Shown here: piece after piece, positions 13,637 to 14,757 of the stretch
How the letters are laid out: each line of letters starts with the position of its first letter
Position numbering within the stretch: position 1 is the first letter of the stretch
Assembly: GCA_900551365.1 (NCBI GenBank)
Contig: URVZ01000042.1
Coordinates: 1-14,757 of the forward strand
DNA length: 14,757 nt
Reading direction: 5' to 3'
From: an uncultured Collinsella sp.
Lineage (GTDB): Bacteria; Actinomycetota; Coriobacteriia; Coriobacteriales; Coriobacteriaceae
Notes under the pieces: generated by a model
What the model saw: only the letters and a program-made list of their open reading frames with translations
Databases searched by the model: none
What the model was told of the DNA's origin: nothing
Program-made: the position numbers and the translations under genes

Positions 13637-14641
13637 ATGGCCGCTGTTAAAAAATCGGTATCCGTCAAAGACGTAGCGCGCCTCGCGGGCGTCTCGGAGC
13701 AGACGGTCTCGCGCACCGTGCACGATTCGCCCAGCGTGCGCCCCGAGACCAAGGAACGCGTGCGTGCCGCCATGCGCGAGCTGGGGTATCGCCCCAATTT
13801 TGCCGGTCGATCGCTGCGCCGTGGCAGGTTTAAGACCGTCGGCGTCGCCATGTTCAACATTACCGGTACCGGCAACCTCGACCGTATGGAGGGCTTTGCC
13901 GCCGCGGCCGACAAACATGGCTATGCCATCACCCTCACTAAAGTAGACGGGCATCCGTATACCCTCGAGAGCGCATCGTCACGCATGAGCGCGCTGCCGG
14001 TAGACGGTATGGTCGTGATCATGAACCGCATGCCGGCAGACTTTGGCACTTTTGAGCCGCTGCCCGGTATGCAGACGGTGCTCGTTACCATGCTGGAGCA
14101 CCCGCTCTGTTCAACGGTCGATAACGACCAGTTCGATTGCTCGCGTCAAGTTGTCGAGTACTTGCTGGGGCGGGGGCACAAGACTGTGCACTTTATCTCA
14201 TGCCCCGAGCGCTCGCTTTCGGGCATGCGGCGCGAGGAAGGCTGGCGCGAGACATTGCGCGCGCATGGCATTGAGCCCCCGCAGCTCGTGCGCGGCGACT
14301 GGACGGCACAGAGCGGATATGCCGCAGGCCAGGCTCTGGCGGACGATCCGACCTGTACGGCCATTTATGCTTCCAACGACGCCATGGCCTACGGCTGCAT
14401 TCGCGGACTCGAGTCGCGCGGAAAGCACGTGCCCGAGGACGTGAGCGTGGTGGGTGTTGATGACAGTCTGGGCGACATCGTGCCCGATCGTCGCCTGGCC
14501 ACCGTGCGCTTTGACAACAAGCGTGTCGGCATGTGGGCAGTCGATAAGATCGCCGGTGCCGAGGGCGTTGAACCCGGTGTGGAGCACATGCTGTTTCCGG
14601 GCGTACTCGTCGAGGGCGATACGGTGCGCGATTGGCGCTAG
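13637..14641 (+). CDS. LacI-family transcriptional repressor, module 3
   Basis: A 334-aa LacI-family regulator. The helix-turn-helix VSVKDVARLAGVSEQTVSRTVH has E21 and Q22 at the specificity positions and R26 conserved. The hinge is NFAGRSL. The effector domain contains LPVDGMVV, LEHPLCSTV, TAQSGYAAG, YASNDAMAYG and DVSVVGVDD. The ATG has only a weak AGAAAG upstream, but it starts eight residues before the helix-turn-helix, as expected, and no better start exists. It is divergent from the LacE-LacG operon, with two operators of its own half-site type between. It is the likely repressor of that operon. Lactose-PTS operons of Firmicutes are instead usually under DeoR-type LacR or a BglG-type antiterminator. 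Inducer unknown. Confidence 0.9.
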   Translation: MAAVKKSVSVKDVARLAGVSEQTVSRTVHDSPSVRPETKERVRAAMRELGYRPNFAGRSLRRGRFKTVGVAMFNITGTGNLDRMEGFAAAADKHGYAITLTKVDGHPYTLESASSRMSALPVDGMVVIMNRMPADFGTFEPLPGMQTVLVTMLEHPLCSTVDNDQFDCSRQVVEYLLGRGHKTVHFISCPERSLSGMRREEGWRETLRAHGIEPPQLVRGDWTAQSGYAAGQALADDPTCTAIYASNDAMAYGCIRGLESRGKHVPEDVSVVGVDDSLGDIVPDRRLATVRFDNKRVGMWAVDKIAGAEGVEPGVEHMLFPGVLVEGDTVRDWR

Positions 14642-14757
14642 GGCACGGGCCTGTTTGGGTTTCCGCTAATTGTGTTCGATATTGTTCAGATTGGTTTAAA
14701 AACCGTTCACGGGCGAAAAGTGACCGTTCATAGCTTGAAATTACGTTTTGCGCTGTT
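14642..14757. other. Tail of the window with promoter-like motifs
   Basis: No gene is visible. The stretch carries CGATATTGTTC (14677-14687), as in the other control regions, a small GGTTT/AAACC inverted repeat (14693-14704), and two direct ACCGTTCA repeats 21 bp apart (14702, 14723). It may be the start of another control region beyond the window. There is no REP-like element and no obvious terminator after the module 3 regulator. Confidence 0.45.

Overview
The window is GC-rich bacterial DNA holding nine complete protein genes. They form three paralogous sugar-utilisation modules in tandem. Each module has one LacI-family repressor on the + strand and, divergently on the - strand, a two-gene operon: a Lac-family PTS permease (EIIC-EIIB fusion) and a GH1 6-phospho-beta-galactosidase-type hydrolase. 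The GC content, the PTS-based glycoside uptake and the pairing of LacI-family regulators with lactose-PTS genes suggest a gut coriobacterium such as Collinsella. This is inference; no rRNA or marker gene is present to confirm it.

Layout. Module 1 (1-4640): GH1 (69-1490, -), EIICB (1566-3344, -), LacI (3620-4630, +). Module 2 (4890-9720): EIICB (4964-6724, -), GH1 (6900-8348, -), LacI (8693-9721, +); here the operon order is swapped, so GH1 is promoter-proximal. Module 3 (9890-14641): GH1 (9998-11437, -), EIICB (11504-13279, -), LacI (13637-14641, +). The last ~115 bases hold no gene but carry motifs resembling those of the other control regions.

How it works. Each EIICB should import and 6-phosphorylate a beta-galactoside-like sugar. 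The partner GH1 enzyme then cleaves the phosphorylated glycoside in the cytoplasm. The divergent LacI-type regulator probably represses its own operon and itself. Each divergent region has CpG-centred palindromic operators of the form AATGnnnACGT/ACGTnnnCATT, and the three variable bases differ between modules but agree within a module. This suggests three insulated paralogous circuits. No EIIA protein and no galactose-6-phosphate (tagatose) pathway is encoded here, so both must be supplied from elsewhere.

Non-coding structure. The two convergent gaps between modules (4631-4963 and 9722-9997) contain five copies of a ~55-70-nt REP-like palindrome with conserved arms ending ATCTGTAACA/TGTTACAGAT around a 25-26-nt loop. 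Each gap also has a strong terminator hairpin. All three operons have a GC-rich hairpin between their two genes. A second shared motif, TTGTTCGGTAA(A/G)CGGTT, lies next to the regulator promoters of modules 1 and 2, with a looser copy in module 3.
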